Source: Shinella curvata (GTDB lineage Bacteria; Pseudomonadota; Alphaproteobacteria; Rhizobiales; Rhizobiaceae). From it: a stretch of 64,000 bases of DNA. The stretch spans positions 1-64,000 of the forward strand of contig NZ_JALJCJ010000003.1 in NCBI RefSeq assembly GCF_022899935.1. Reading direction: 5' to 3'. The position numbers were made by a program, and so were the translations under genes. The notes beneath the pieces were generated by a model that saw nothing but the letters and a program-made list of their open reading frames with translations, was not told the DNA's origin and ran no database searches. The stretch's first letter is position 1; every line of letters starts with the position of its first letter. Positions 21,551 through 29,988 of the stretch are shown here, piece by piece.

Positions 21551-23922
21551 CGATCGGACCTCACGCCCTTGCGCGGCACCGTCAGGCCAAGCCAGGCGGC
21601 GAAGAGGCCGAGGCAGGCGAGCACGAGCACGACATAGATCTGGAAATTATCTGAAAACCAGGCGGCCGCGACGCGGCGAAGGTTGCCGGGGCTGCGATCG
21701 GCGAGATCGGCGACATACCGGTCGGCGGCCGGAAGGCTGACGAGCGACAGGCTTGCCGTCTCGATGGTCGCCGTGCCGCCCTGCAGGTCGCGCCACACGG
21801 CGGGCTCGACCAGTCGCTGCACGCCGGCATCGACATCGCGCGGCGAGTTCGCCTGGATCACCGTCCAGGTGGCGAGGCCATCGGGGGAACGCATCTGCGA
21901 CAGCGTCACCAATGCCCCCTCGCCATGCGGGGCGACCCGTGCCGTGTTGTCGCCCTCATAGCTCAGCCAGCGGCCGAAGCTGCGCGAGGCAGCGGAGAAC
22001 CAGAGCTGCGCGCGCGACCCGAAGGACAGGTCGTCCTCCTCGGCCGCCGTCGAATTGTGGAAGGCCTGCAACAGGTCGGCGGTGTCGTTGCCGGTACCGG
22101 CGGCACCGTCGGAAACCGACGCCGTGTGCACCGGATCGGGCTTCAGAAGATCGGCAACGGAGGCCGTGACCTCGTCCGCATCCGGGAAGGCTGCCTTGCC
22201 GGAGGTGCCGAGGTCGGCAAAATCGTTCTGCGAGGAGACGACGAGCGCATCGCGGCCGGTGCCTTCGGAGGGGGCGCCGATGGCGATCTTCGCCGTCAGC
22301 GGCGCGCGGGCGGAAAGGGCGAGGCGCGACAGCATGGTGAGGCCGGCGGCCGCGGACTGGCCATCGGCACGGTCGATCACCAGGTCGAACGGCTTGCCGC
22401 CGCCATAGGGATAGGCCTTGCCGGCAAGGGCCGCGAGATCCGGCAGCCGGCCGATGCGGGCCAGCGCCGGCACCTCGATCGCCGTCGTGTCGAGCAGGAT
22501 GAAGCGCGGCTTGCCATCGTCACGCTCCTCCGGCCGGCAGGCGGCATCGGCCGCCGTCGGCAGCTCGGCCAGCAGTTCGACGCGGTTGGCGCCGGGATGG
22601 AAGGCACGAAGCGGCAGTTCGATGCGCTTGCCGTCGAACTGTTCGCCCTCGCGGTTGCGGAACGGGTAGCTCTTCACGACCTTGTCGTTGACGCGCACCA
22701 GAAGCTGCGCGGTCTGCTCCAGCCCCGGCGAGGTCGCGGCGTGGAGGCGAAGGTCGAGCGTGGCATATTCCGCCGGATAGAAATCGGCGGGCATGTCGAC
22801 GGTGAAATCGGTGCGAGACAGGCGGCCGGAGAAGACGCGGGTCTCGTAACCCGTTTCCTTCAGCATGCGCCGTTCGCCGGCGTCGACGACGAGAGCACCC
22901 CTGCCCTTTTCGAAGACACCCGTCTTCAGCCCATCGGCCATCGGCCCCTTCACGGCGGACAGGACGGCGGCATTGATATCACCGAGATTGGCGGCGCGCA
23001 GCACGACGCGCGCGCGGTCCGCATCTGCACTAGCCTGAACGGAGAGCCCGCGCGGTGCATTGGCAATGCCGAGCTTTGCGAGTGTGGCAGCGCCGGCGCG
23101 GTCCATGGCCATGACGAGATCGATGCCCGGACCGGTGCCCGGCTTGTCATCCACCGAGACCGTCACATCGTCTCGGTTGAGGAAGAGGATCAGCGATTGC
23201 AGGACCGGTGCGACCTCGTTCAGCGCCTCAGCGCTGAGAGCACCGGGCACGACGATGCGCACATCCGTGCGCTGCGCGGCATTGCGGCGAACGGACAGCA
23301 GGCTGTCGAAATCCGTAAACGCCGAGGACGCCGCCGTGGCGAAACCGCTTTGCGCAGGATCGAGCTTCGTCCAGAGCTCATAGGTCGCATCCAGTGCACA
23401 ATCGACGCGATGGTGCTGGCGGGCGCGCACGCGCACCACATTGCGGCCAGCCTTCAGAAGATCCGGGGCAACGGCGATCTTTTCCGTCAGCACACCGTTC
23501 GGCGAGGCGATGGCGAAGCTGCCGGCATCGCGGCCGTTGACCTCGATATCCATCTTCGCGGTATCGGGCAGGACGGAGACCGCATTGATATAGGCGAGGT
23601 TCAGCGTGCCGCCGGCCGAGACCTGCGGCCCGTCGAGCGCGAAGGTGAAGGTCGCGACATCGTCCTCGCCCGACAGCGTAAAGGCATCCGCCGACTGCTC
23701 GAAGGGCACCAGCATGGCGCCGGCGGCAACGGCTTTCGCCTTTTCGGCCTTCACTTCGACCGGCTGCGGCAGCAGGCCGCCGGAGAGTGCGGGACCGGAC
23801 AGCGCGGTGCCTTCCAGCAGCGGCTTGACGGCATCGGCAACCAGCCCTTCCGCTCGGCCGGCACCAGCCGAGGCGATGAGGAGGGCAAGGCCCAGCGTTC
23901 CGAGAAGAGGGGTCTTAGCCAT
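21547..23922 (-). CDS. bcsB: Cellulose synthase periplasmic subunit BcsB
   Basis: 791-residue BcsB subunit that guides nascent cellulose through the periplasm. The signal peptide (MAKTPLLGTLGLALLIASAGAGRA) precedes two rounds of carbohydrate-binding-like and flavodoxin-like domains; recognisable stretches include DCALDATYELWTKLDP and DFTVDMPADFYPAEYATLDL. One C-terminal membrane anchor (FQIYVVLVLACLGLFAAWLGLTV) is followed by PRKGVRSDR; this helix is needed to activate BcsA. ATG 23922 overlaps the end of bcsA by 8 bases and the gene's stop overlaps the next start, so the operon is tightly coupled. Confidence 0.92.
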   Translation of the reverse strand: MAKTPLLGTLGLALLIASAGAGRAEGLVADAVKPLLEGTALSGPALSGGLLPQPVEVKAEKAKAVAAGAMLVPFEQSADAFTLSGEDDVATFTFALDGPQVSAGGTLNLAYINAVSVLPDTAKMDIEVNGRDAGSFAIASPNGVLTEKIAVAPDLLKAGRNVVRVRARQHHRVDCALDATYELWTKLDPAQSGFATAASSAFTDFDSLLSVRRNAAQRTDVRIVVPGALSAEALNEVAPVLQSLILFLNRDDVTVSVDDKPGTGPGIDLVMAMDRAGAATLAKLGIANAPRGLSVQASADADRARVVLRAANLGDINAAVLSAVKGPMADGLKTGVFEKGRGALVVDAGERRMLKETGYETRVFSGRLSRTDFTVDMPADFYPAEYATLDLRLHAATSPGLEQTAQLLVRVNDKVVKSYPFRNREGEQFDGKRIELPLRAFHPGANRVELLAELPTAADAACRPEERDDGKPRFILLDTTAIEVPALARIGRLPDLAALAGKAYPYGGGKPFDLVIDRADGQSAAAGLTMLSRLALSARAPLTAKIAIGAPSEGTGRDALVVSSQNDFADLGTSGKAAFPDADEVTASVADLLKPDPVHTASVSDGAAGTGNDTADLLQAFHNSTAAEEDDLSFGSRAQLWFSAASRSFGRWLSYEGDNTARVAPHGEGALVTLSQMRSPDGLATWTVIQANSPRDVDAGVQRLVEPAVWRDLQGGTATIETASLSLVSLPAADRYVADLADRSPGNLRRVAAAWFSDNFQIYVVLVLACLGLFAAWLGLTVPRKGVRSDR

Positions 23923-26176
23923 AGGCCTGGGCTCCTGTGAGGACCGGCGGCAGCTCTGCAGCACGGCCGGGGATCTGGGCATTGTTGTCCTTGACGGTGA
24001 TCGGCGCGTCGGCGGCGGAGGTCACGGCCCCCTCGCGGATGAGGCCGGCGGAGTAGCGCAGCGCCCGCAACGTCTCGCGGATGCTCCAGAGCGCGAAGCG
24101 CGAGGTGCCCCAGAAGAAACTGCGGCGGATCTGGCGACGCGACAGTCGCTCCTGCAACACCGCCTGATCGGAGAACATCAGTTCGGCGATCGCCATGAAG
24201 GTTTCCGGCGTGCGCTCCTTGTAGGCGAAGCCGTAGACGGCGCCTTCGCCCTCGCCGCGGCTGGAACGGGAGATCACGTCGAAGGCGATGATCTGGCCGG
24301 CGCGGCGCAGCTGGATCGTCGCTTCCAGCGGTGTATCGAGATCGATTGCCGGCGCCTGTTCGACGAATTCCACCGAGATGCCGCCCGAGGAGGCATCCTG
24401 GATGATGATGTTCTTCAGCTTGCCATCGACCCTCATCAAAGCATGGCGCTTGACCGGCAGGCGCTGGTTGCGGCGCAGTTCGCGGCGTTCGGCAACGACG
24501 CCGAGAGCGGCCCCGGCAAGGCCGAGATTGATGAGGTTCCAGCCGGCGACGATGGTCAGAAGCTCGGTCGCGACCGGCTCCGTCAGGAAGCGGTAGCCGG
24601 AGTAAAGGGCGGCCGCGAGCAGAACGAAGAAGATGATGAAATAGGGCCGTGCCAAGGGCGAGAGCATGCTGCGGTCGAGCGTCTGGCCCTTTGCCGTCAC
24701 GTTGAAGGTCGGCTTGCGCGGGTTGCGCACGACGGAGACGATCGAGCCGAAGAGCAACACCGACTGGACATATTCATAGAGTTCGGAGACCCAGGGCCAG
24801 CGCACGCGGCCGTAGAGATAGCTCTGCATGGCGAAGGAGCCGATGAGATAGGTCACCGCATAGGAGGCGAATTCGAGAATGTTCGCCTGATAGATCTCCA
24901 GCGAGAAGAAGATGTAGAGCAGCGGCGAGAAGACGAAGGCGAGACGCGACAGCGGGAACAGCCAGAACAGGTTGATGCCCGCGTAGCAGATGCGCTGGGA
25001 AAGCGTCAGGCCCCTGGCAAGGAACGGACGGTTCAGGATCAGGATCTGCAGCATGCCCTGGCACCAGCGGGCGCGCTGGCCGATAAAGGAGACGAAAGTC
25101 TCCGGCTGCAGGCCGGCGATCAGCGGCTTGTCGACATAGAGGCTGTGCCAGCCCTTGGAATGCAGCGCGAGCGCTGTCTCGCAATCCTCGGTGATCGACT
25201 GGCCGGAGAAACCGTTCGCCGAAGACAGCGCCGAACGCCGCAGCACCGCCGCCGAGCCGCAGAAGAACGACGCGTTCCACTTGTCGAGCCCGCGCTGAAG
25301 GATCGAATAGAACATTTCGTTTTCGGACGGCATACGCGCGAAGGTCTGGAGGTTCTTTTCCAGCGGATCCGGGTTCAGGAAATAGTGCGGCGTCTGGACG
25401 AGGAAGAGCTTCTTGTCCTTGGCGAAATAGCCGACGGTCTCGCGCAGGAATTCGCGCACAGGTGCATGGTCGGCATCGAAGACGACGACGAGTTCGCCAT
25501 GCGAGACCTTCAGCCCCTCGTTGAGATTGCCGGCCTTGGCATGGTCGTTCTGCTTGCGGGCGTGATAGACGACGCCGAGCGAGGCGCAGAGTGCCTTCAG
25601 CTGTTCGTGCCGGCGGATGGCGGCGATCGAAATGCGCGGATCCTTGTGATTGCGCTTGGCCTCGGTGCCGCCGTCGTCGAGCAGATAGACGGTCAGCTTG
25701 TCCTTGGGATAGTGCAGCGACTTGGCGGCGGCGAGCGTGCCGGCCAGAAGCTCAGGCTCCTCGTTATAGGACGGAATGAAGACGTCGACGGTCGGAAGAT
25801 CGGCGGCATCGCCAAGCTCCGGCGCCTTGCGCTTCAAGGGATCGGCCAGCATGAAGAAGCTGATCGCCAGCATGGCGAGGCAATACATCTCGGCGAGATA
25901 GAGGATCAGGCCGGGAATGAAATTCAGCGGTTCGTAGATGCTCGGCAAGGTCTCGGTGGTCCGCCAGAAGGCGTAGCGCATGGCGAGAATGCCGGCAAAG
26001 ATGAAGGTGACGAGCCGCAGGGTGGTGTTCTCGGGGCGTGTCATCGCCAGGAACATCACGCCGAGCACGGCGAAACTCAAAATAAGCTGGGCCTGGAGGC
26101 TGAGTGGCAGCCAGAGAAGGAACAGCCCGATCATGCCAGCGGGAATCGCCAGCCACTTGACGCACGTCATGTGCAT
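23915..26176 (-). CDS. bcsA: Cellulose synthase catalytic subunit BcsA (UDP-forming)
   Basis: 753-residue inner-membrane glycosyltransferase (GT2) that polymerises UDP-glucose to cellulose. Catalytic motifs are in order: DDG 167-169, DAD 234-236, TED 329-331 and QRARW 367-371, with FFCGSAA at 304-310. Membrane helices flank the domain. A PilZ domain follows (about 563-660) with arginines at RRELRRNQR and the DxSxxG motif at D594-G599, so c-di-GMP activation is expected. ATG 26176 is chosen because GGGG lies eight bases upstream; ATG 26170 and 26212 are alternatives. First gene of the cellulose operon. Confidence 0.94.
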   Translation of the reverse strand: MHMTCVKWLAIPAGMIGLFLLWLPLSLQAQLILSFAVLGVMFLAMTRPENTTLRLVTFIFAGILAMRYAFWRTTETLPSIYEPLNFIPGLILYLAEMYCLAMLAISFFMLADPLKRKAPELGDAADLPTVDVFIPSYNEEPELLAGTLAAAKSLHYPKDKLTVYLLDDGGTEAKRNHKDPRISIAAIRRHEQLKALCASLGVVYHARKQNDHAKAGNLNEGLKVSHGELVVVFDADHAPVREFLRETVGYFAKDKKLFLVQTPHYFLNPDPLEKNLQTFARMPSENEMFYSILQRGLDKWNASFFCGSAAVLRRSALSSANGFSGQSITEDCETALALHSKGWHSLYVDKPLIAGLQPETFVSFIGQRARWCQGMLQILILNRPFLARGLTLSQRICYAGINLFWLFPLSRLAFVFSPLLYIFFSLEIYQANILEFASYAVTYLIGSFAMQSYLYGRVRWPWVSELYEYVQSVLLFGSIVSVVRNPRKPTFNVTAKGQTLDRSMLSPLARPYFIIFFVLLAAALYSGYRFLTEPVATELLTIVAGWNLINLGLAGAALGVVAERRELRRNQRLPVKRHALMRVDGKLKNIIIQDASSGGISVEFVEQAPAIDLDTPLEATIQLRRAGQIIAFDVISRSSRGEGEGAVYGFAYKERTPETFMAIAELMFSDQAVLQERLSRRQIRRSFFWGTSRFALWSIRETLRALRYSAGLIREGAVTSAADAPITVKDNNAQIPGRAAELPPVLTGAQAYG

Positions 26177-26334
26177 TTGAAGAACCCCATTTGCATCGCG
26201 GCAGCGCGTCATGCGGACCGGTTCCCGTCATGAGAACGGGATGACCCTAGGGATTCATTGGTCAACGGATTCCTAATACAGTGCCAAATCGGGACCGCAG
26301 CCGCAGGCGTGGTAAATGAAGGGTTTACAACCGC

Positions 26335-27261
26335 TTAGTCATGCAGCACCGGCCGCGCCCGCGCCACCAGCACGATGCCGCCGAGCGAGACGAGCAGGCC
26401 GAGCGCCATGGCCCAAGACAGGGGCTCGCCGAACATCAGGAAGGCCCAGATCATCGTGACCGGCGGGCTGAGATAGAGGATCGCTGTCACCCGCGCCGGC
26501 GAGGATTTACGCAAGGCGAGGTAGTAGAGGCTCCAGGCGCCGAAGGTGGCGACGAAGACCAGCCAGAGAATGCCGCCGATGAAGCCGCGGTCCATCACCG
26601 GCGACACGCCGCCTTCATGCCAGGCGAGCACGGAAAAAATCGCGGCCGCCGACAGGCATTGGAAGCAGAGGCTTTGGTAAACCGGCATGGCATTGACCGC
26701 GCTACGCTTCTGCAAAAGCGTGGCCAACGCCAGCGACAGCGTGCCGAGCACGGGCAATCCATAGGCCCAGAGCGGAACATTGCCCCAATCGAGCGAACCG
26801 CCGGATGCGATGATGACGCCGGCTAGCCCGATGAAGGAACCGCCCCACTGCCGCCCCGTCAGCGCCTGTCCCAGAATGGGCCAGGACAGGAAGGCGACGG
26901 CGAGCGGCAGCATATCGGTGATCAGCGCGACGAGGCCGGTCGGCACGCCAAGCCCGATCGCCAGCGCGAAACCCGAGAGATAACCGGCCATGGCAAGCGC
27001 GCCGAGCAGCATCTGAAAGAGCACGTCCCTCCCCCGGATCTTCGGCCCCATGGTGAGCGCGAAAGGCAGGAGCACGAGGCCGGACACCAGACTACGCCAC
27101 AGCAGGATCAGGAAGATCGGCGCATGATCGCTGGCAAAGCGCACGCCGATGAAGCCGGCGCTCCAGCACACGACGAGCGCGGCTTCGAGGAGGATGAGAA
27201 CGGCAAGCGCCGCGAACCGGTTCGGCCGGCGCAAGGGCAAGGCGAGATCGGAAGCGGTCAT
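26335..27261 (-). CDS. EamA/DMT family transporter
   Basis: 308-residue membrane protein with ten predicted helices in two EamA halves. The first has VVCWSAGFIGVRFASDHAPIFLILLWRSLVSG, the second FGAWSLYYLALRKSSPARVTAILYLSPPVTMIWAFLMFGEPLSW. Drug/metabolite transporters of this type usually export amino acids or toxic metabolites. Its ATG overlaps the stop codon of the TetR gene (27258-27261), so the regulator and transporter form one unit and the transporter is probably induced when TetR binds its ligand. Substrate unknown. Confidence 0.9.
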   Translation of the reverse strand: MTASDLALPLRRPNRFAALAVLILLEAALVVCWSAGFIGVRFASDHAPIFLILLWRSLVSGLVLLPFALTMGPKIRGRDVLFQMLLGALAMAGYLSGFALAIGLGVPTGLVALITDMLPLAVAFLSWPILGQALTGRQWGGSFIGLAGVIIASGGSLDWGNVPLWAYGLPVLGTLSLALATLLQKRSAVNAMPVYQSLCFQCLSAAAIFSVLAWHEGGVSPVMDRGFIGGILWLVFVATFGAWSLYYLALRKSSPARVTAILYLSPPVTMIWAFLMFGEPLSWAMALGLLVSLGGIVLVARARPVLHD

Positions 27262-27833
27262 AGCTGGTCCACGATCGAAATGGCGATCCGGCGCGCCGCC
27301 TTCAGCCGCCCATCATGCCCGTCGAGACCCGCGCGGGCCATCGCGCCTTCCAGCACGAAGGACAGATGCTCGGCCGTCTCGTCGATCGCGGCATCGCGCT
27401 CCGGCTTCATCTGACGCAGATAATCCTTGAACAGCTGCTCGACCTCGTCCTTCTGGAAGGCGACCGTCGCCCGGCCGGCATCGCCGAAGGGCAGCTCGGC
27501 GGCGGCATTGAGCAGCCCGCAGCCGCGAAAGCCCCAGCCATAGGCGAGCTCGGCATGATCGACATAGGAATCGAAGACGGCGAGCAGTTTTTCGCGCGAT
27601 GTCACGGCCGTGGCGAGGCGCTCGCGATAGAGAACGTGCCACTCCTCCAGTCGCGCATCGAGATAGGCCTTCACCAGATCCGACTTGGAAGCGAAATTGT
27701 TGTAGAGGCTCATCTTGGCGACGCCCGCATGAGCCGTGATCGTATCGATCCCCGTCGCCCCCACCCCATCGCGATAAAACAGCTCCGCAGCCGCCTTCAG
27801 CAACCGCTCCCGCGCCGATATCCGTTCGCTCAT
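27258..27833 (-). CDS. TetR family transcriptional regulator of the EamA exporter
   Basis: 191-residue TetR/AcrR regulator. The N-terminal HTH is ARERLLKAAAELFYRDGVGATGIDTITAHAGVAKMSLYNNFASKSDLVKAYL. The C-terminal ligand domain has FRGCGLLNAAAELP, a motif common in a large TetR subfamily. ATG 27833 is eight bases after GAGG; ATG 27836 is equally in frame. A 24-base palindrome (27849-27872) lies just upstream and overlaps the likely promoter, indicating autorepression together with the coupled transporter gene. Confidence 0.9.
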   Translation of the reverse strand: MSERISARERLLKAAAELFYRDGVGATGIDTITAHAGVAKMSLYNNFASKSDLVKAYLDARLEEWHVLYRERLATAVTSREKLLAVFDSYVDHAELAYGWGFRGCGLLNAAAELPFGDAGRATVAFQKDEVEQLFKDYLRQMKPERDAAIDETAEHLSFVLEGAMARAGLDGHDGRLKAARRIAISIVDQL

Positions 27834-27848
27834 CATGCGCACCTCATT

Positions 27849-27872
27849 ATTATGTAGACCGATCTACCTAAT
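27849..27872. promoter_or_regulatory. Probable TetR operator
   Basis: ATTATGTAGACCGATCTACCTAAT is a 24-base palindrome with only four non-matching positions; core GTAGA-CCGA-TCTAC. It lies 16 bases upstream of the tetR start codon, where repression by TetR proteins normally acts. Confidence 0.65.
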
Positions 27873-28014
27873 TTCGATCTTTGTCAAGGGCTGCGCTGGC
27901 GCGGGGTGTTTTCATTACCGCGATGTGCAGATCGGTAAACTTGCAGCAGATGCGTCAACAGGGTCGCAACACCCGCGCCCTACAACCCTGAGGGCAATGA
28001 CAGGAGCAACTTTC

Positions 28015-28962
28015 ATGAAGTTCATTTTTGCCGCATCCGCCGTTTTCGCCACGACCCTGCCCGCAGTGGCGGCCGACTGGCCTCAGACCGATGTCGATGC
28101 GGCCGTTCAGATCGTCACGACACGAGAGAAGGAGAGTGGCATCGCGGAATGTGTGACCTCTGCCGACACGACGGTCGCCTACATTGCCACGCAGCGCGAT
28201 ATCGATGCCGACGGTGTCAACGAGGTGCTTGTCAGCAGTTCTCCCGCCAAATTGGGCAACGGCGTCACCAGTTGCTACGGCATGACCGGCCAGAGTGTTT
28301 TTCTCCTGACCAAGACCGGCGGGAACTGGACAATGCTGATTGCGGCCGACAATACGCAGGAGCTGATCTTCCACCCCCGCGAGACGGGTGGGCTGCCGGA
28401 CGTCGAGATGACCGGCCCCGGCTTCTGTTTCCCGATCCATCGCTATGATCGCGGCGAATATCGCCCCTGGAAAGTCTGCGACGGCAACCAGCAGCTTTTC
28501 GCCGACGCCGCACCGTGGATCACGGACAAATCGAGTGTCGCACCACGCGACGGCGAGACGACACAGGTCGAGACCGCTTCATTCGAGGCCGGCAATGCCG
28601 TCGACATGCGCAGCCTGTTCGACCACAACGGCTCCGATGTCCGCATCGATCCCGGTGCCGGCACGATCATCTACGAAAAGCCCAAGGCAAAAATCGCGGG
28701 CACGGTGAAGGCCGGCACGCTGCTGTTCAAAGCCAGCGCGTCATGGGATCCCTATGATGACAGGGCGACGATCAAGGGCACGGCCTATGTCTTCAAGAAA
28801 GGCTGCGAGCCGGCGCCCTACGAGGTGGCGGGACGGCAGGAGGGCTGGCACACATTGGTGCTGAAGGGTGCGGCACCCGTCCGCGCGAAAAATAGCTGCG
28901 CGGTCGTCGGCTACAAGATGAATGGCAACGCGACACTGAAATTCGTGAGCTGGGGCGACTGA
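28015..28962 (+). CDS. Uncharacterised secreted protein
   Basis: 315-residue protein with a clear signal peptide (MKFIFAASAVFATTLPAVAA). I do not recognise the family. Near residue 65 the segment RDIDADGVNEVLVSSS resembles a calcium-binding or FG-GAP-like loop. Six or more cysteines are spaced through the mature part (C46, then SCYG, GFCFP, KVCDG, KKGCEP, NSCAV) and could form disulfides in the periplasm. The C-terminal 100 residues (IAGTVKAGTLLFKASASWDP, ATIKGTAYVFKKGCEP) look like a beta-rich domain. ATG 28015 has AGGAGC upstream. It stands alone between the TetR gene and tRNA-His. Confidence 0.7.
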   Translation: MKFIFAASAVFATTLPAVAADWPQTDVDAAVQIVTTREKESGIAECVTSADTTVAYIATQRDIDADGVNEVLVSSSPAKLGNGVTSCYGMTGQSVFLLTKTGGNWTMLIAADNTQELIFHPRETGGLPDVEMTGPGFCFPIHRYDRGEYRPWKVCDGNQQLFADAAPWITDKSSVAPRDGETTQVETASFEAGNAVDMRSLFDHNGSDVRIDPGAGTIIYEKPKAKIAGTVKAGTLLFKASASWDPYDDRATIKGTAYVFKKGCEPAPYEVAGRQEGWHTLVLKGAAPVRAKNSCAVVGYKMNGNATLKFVSWGD

Positions 28963-29020
28963 CAGCCCGGCGCGACTATCGGATCAGGATAAGGAAGGGA
29001 AAAGGTACAGCTGAAAGAAT

Positions 29021-29072
29021 ATTCCTCTCTCCCGATAAGTCCTATCGAAACAACTTATCAGGAGAGAGGAAT
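29021..29072. repeat. Long inverted repeat abutting tRNA-His 3' end
   Basis: Two stacked stems: 12 bp (29021-29032 with 29061-29072) and, after a one-base mismatch on each side, 7 bp (29034-29040 with 29053-29059), around a 12-base loop. Its right end includes the last base of the tRNA CCA. It may terminate tRNA transcription, but no run of T follows on the minus strand. Confidence 0.65.
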
Positions 29073-29148
29073 GGTACGGTTGAGTGGGGTCGAACCACCG
29101 ACCTCAGGTGCCACAAACCTGCGCTCTAACCAACTGAGCTACAACCGC
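29072..29148 (-). tRNA. tRNA-His (anticodon GTG)
   Basis: A complete 77-nt cloverleaf. Acceptor stem GCGGTTG pairs with CAACCGT (G:U at position 1-72); the D arm reads TAGCTCAGTTGGTTAGAGC; the anticodon stem CAGGT/ACCTG encloses loop TTGTGGC with GTG; the T arm has TTCGACC; CCA is encoded. The base before position 1 is T and the discriminator is A73, so it lacks the G-1:C73 pair usual for bacterial tRNA-His. This matches the unusual tRNA-His/HisRS pair described for a group of alphaproteobacteria. Confidence 0.95.
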
Positions 29149-29234
29149 ACAGGGCGCGTCGTCCGCGCTTGGTGCGTCACATACGGGCAGCCGCACCATT
29201 TTTCAAGCGTTTTTTATCGGCTTGCACAAACGAA

Positions 29235-29260
29235 AATGGCCGGACGATCACCCGGCCATT
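29235..29260 (-). terminator. Rho-independent terminator of the phasin gene
   Basis: 9-bp stem (29235-29243 with 29252-29260) with an 8-base loop; on the minus strand it runs into TTTT. It is 35 bases past the phasin stop codon. Confidence 0.8.
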
Positions 29261-29294
29261 CTATCACAGGGTCGAAACCCGCGCCATCTCGGGC

Positions 29295-29744
29295 TTAGAC
29301 AGCCTTGAAGGACTTCATGGCCTTTTCAGCGGCCGACTTGCCCGGAGCCGAAACCTTCTCGGCAACCTTCTTGGAGGTTTCCTGAAGGGACTTGGCCTGC
29401 TCGACGGCGACTTCCGCCTGCTTGCGCAGGAAAGCGGTCTGCAGTTCGAAGAGTTCGGCAACGGACTTCACGCCGAGCAGCGCTTCCATGTGCGAAAGCG
29501 AGTTTTCGGCATTGGTGCGCAGCGCATCGATGGCCTTGAGGCCGAGTTCGACGGAGCCGGCCTGCGCGCTTTCGAGCGTCGCTTCAACGGTCTTGGTCGC
29601 GTCTTCGGCGGCTTCCTTCATCTTGGCGTAGGCTTCCTTGGTCTGGGCTGCGCCCTTTTCGGCGAAGTCGCGGAAGCTTTCGGAAATCTTGGACGGATCG
29701 ATGGAAGCGATCGAGAATACGTCGTCGGTCTTCTTGGTAGCCAT
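29295..29744 (-). CDS. phaP: Phasin family protein
   Basis: 149-residue phasin that coats polyhydroxybutyrate granules. Almost the whole length is amphipathic helix: FRDFAEKGAAQTKEAYAKMKEAAEDATKTVEATLESAQAG, then LFELQTAFLRKQAEVAVEQAKSLQETSKKVAEK, the phasin 2 signature. The tail is rich in Ala/Lys. ATG 29744 follows AAGGAGCG; the frame continuing to 29849 is unsupported. It is divergent from the CbrA-like kinase gene, the same pairing I recall for phaP1 and cbrA in S. meliloti. Acetoacetyl-CoA synthetase, a PHB degradation partner, is encoded 6 kb away. Confidence 0.9.
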   Translation of the reverse strand: MATKKTDDVFSIASIDPSKISESFRDFAEKGAAQTKEAYAKMKEAAEDATKTVEATLESAQAGSVELGLKAIDALRTNAENSLSHMEALLGVKSVAELFELQTAFLRKQAEVAVEQAKSLQETSKKVAEKVSAPGKSAAEKAMKSFKAV

Positions 29745-29933
29745 GGTATGCGCTCCTTGGTTTGGCCCTCTCCAGAGGCGCCGTGTTCTTGGATGACGTC
29801 TATATAAGCGATCTTCTTTCGCATTGCAACAATTTTGTGCGCTGCACAATAAACCTTGGAGGCGTTAACCCTTCCGCCCGAAAGCCGCGGGCTTTCAGAC
29901 CCCGGCGCTGGACCCTCCGGGGGAGCGCGGCTA

Positions 29934-29948
29934 TTAATAAAGCGTTAA
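29934..29948. promoter_or_regulatory. CtrA-type binding site upstream of cbrA
   Basis: TTAA-TAAAGCG-TTAA is an exact match to the CtrA full site TTAA-N7-TTAA. It lies 41 bases upstream of the kinase start codon; a GTTAACC half-site is about 70 bases further upstream. Confidence 0.65.
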
Positions 29949-29988
29949 TTGAAAACCGGGACGCCGGAAGCCAGATACAGGCCTGAAC

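Noticed and set aside
21925-23940. A 671-codon open frame antisense to bcsB
   Set aside because: Composition bias of a reverse frame only. The bcsB product on the other strand has a signal peptide, anchor helix and operon context.
18655-29072. Genomic island integrated at tRNA-His carrying the cellulose operon
   Set aside because: The block lies on the 3' side of the tRNA and seems absent from the S. meliloti order I recall, but I see no integrase, no direct repeat of the tRNA 3' end and no shift in base or codon use.
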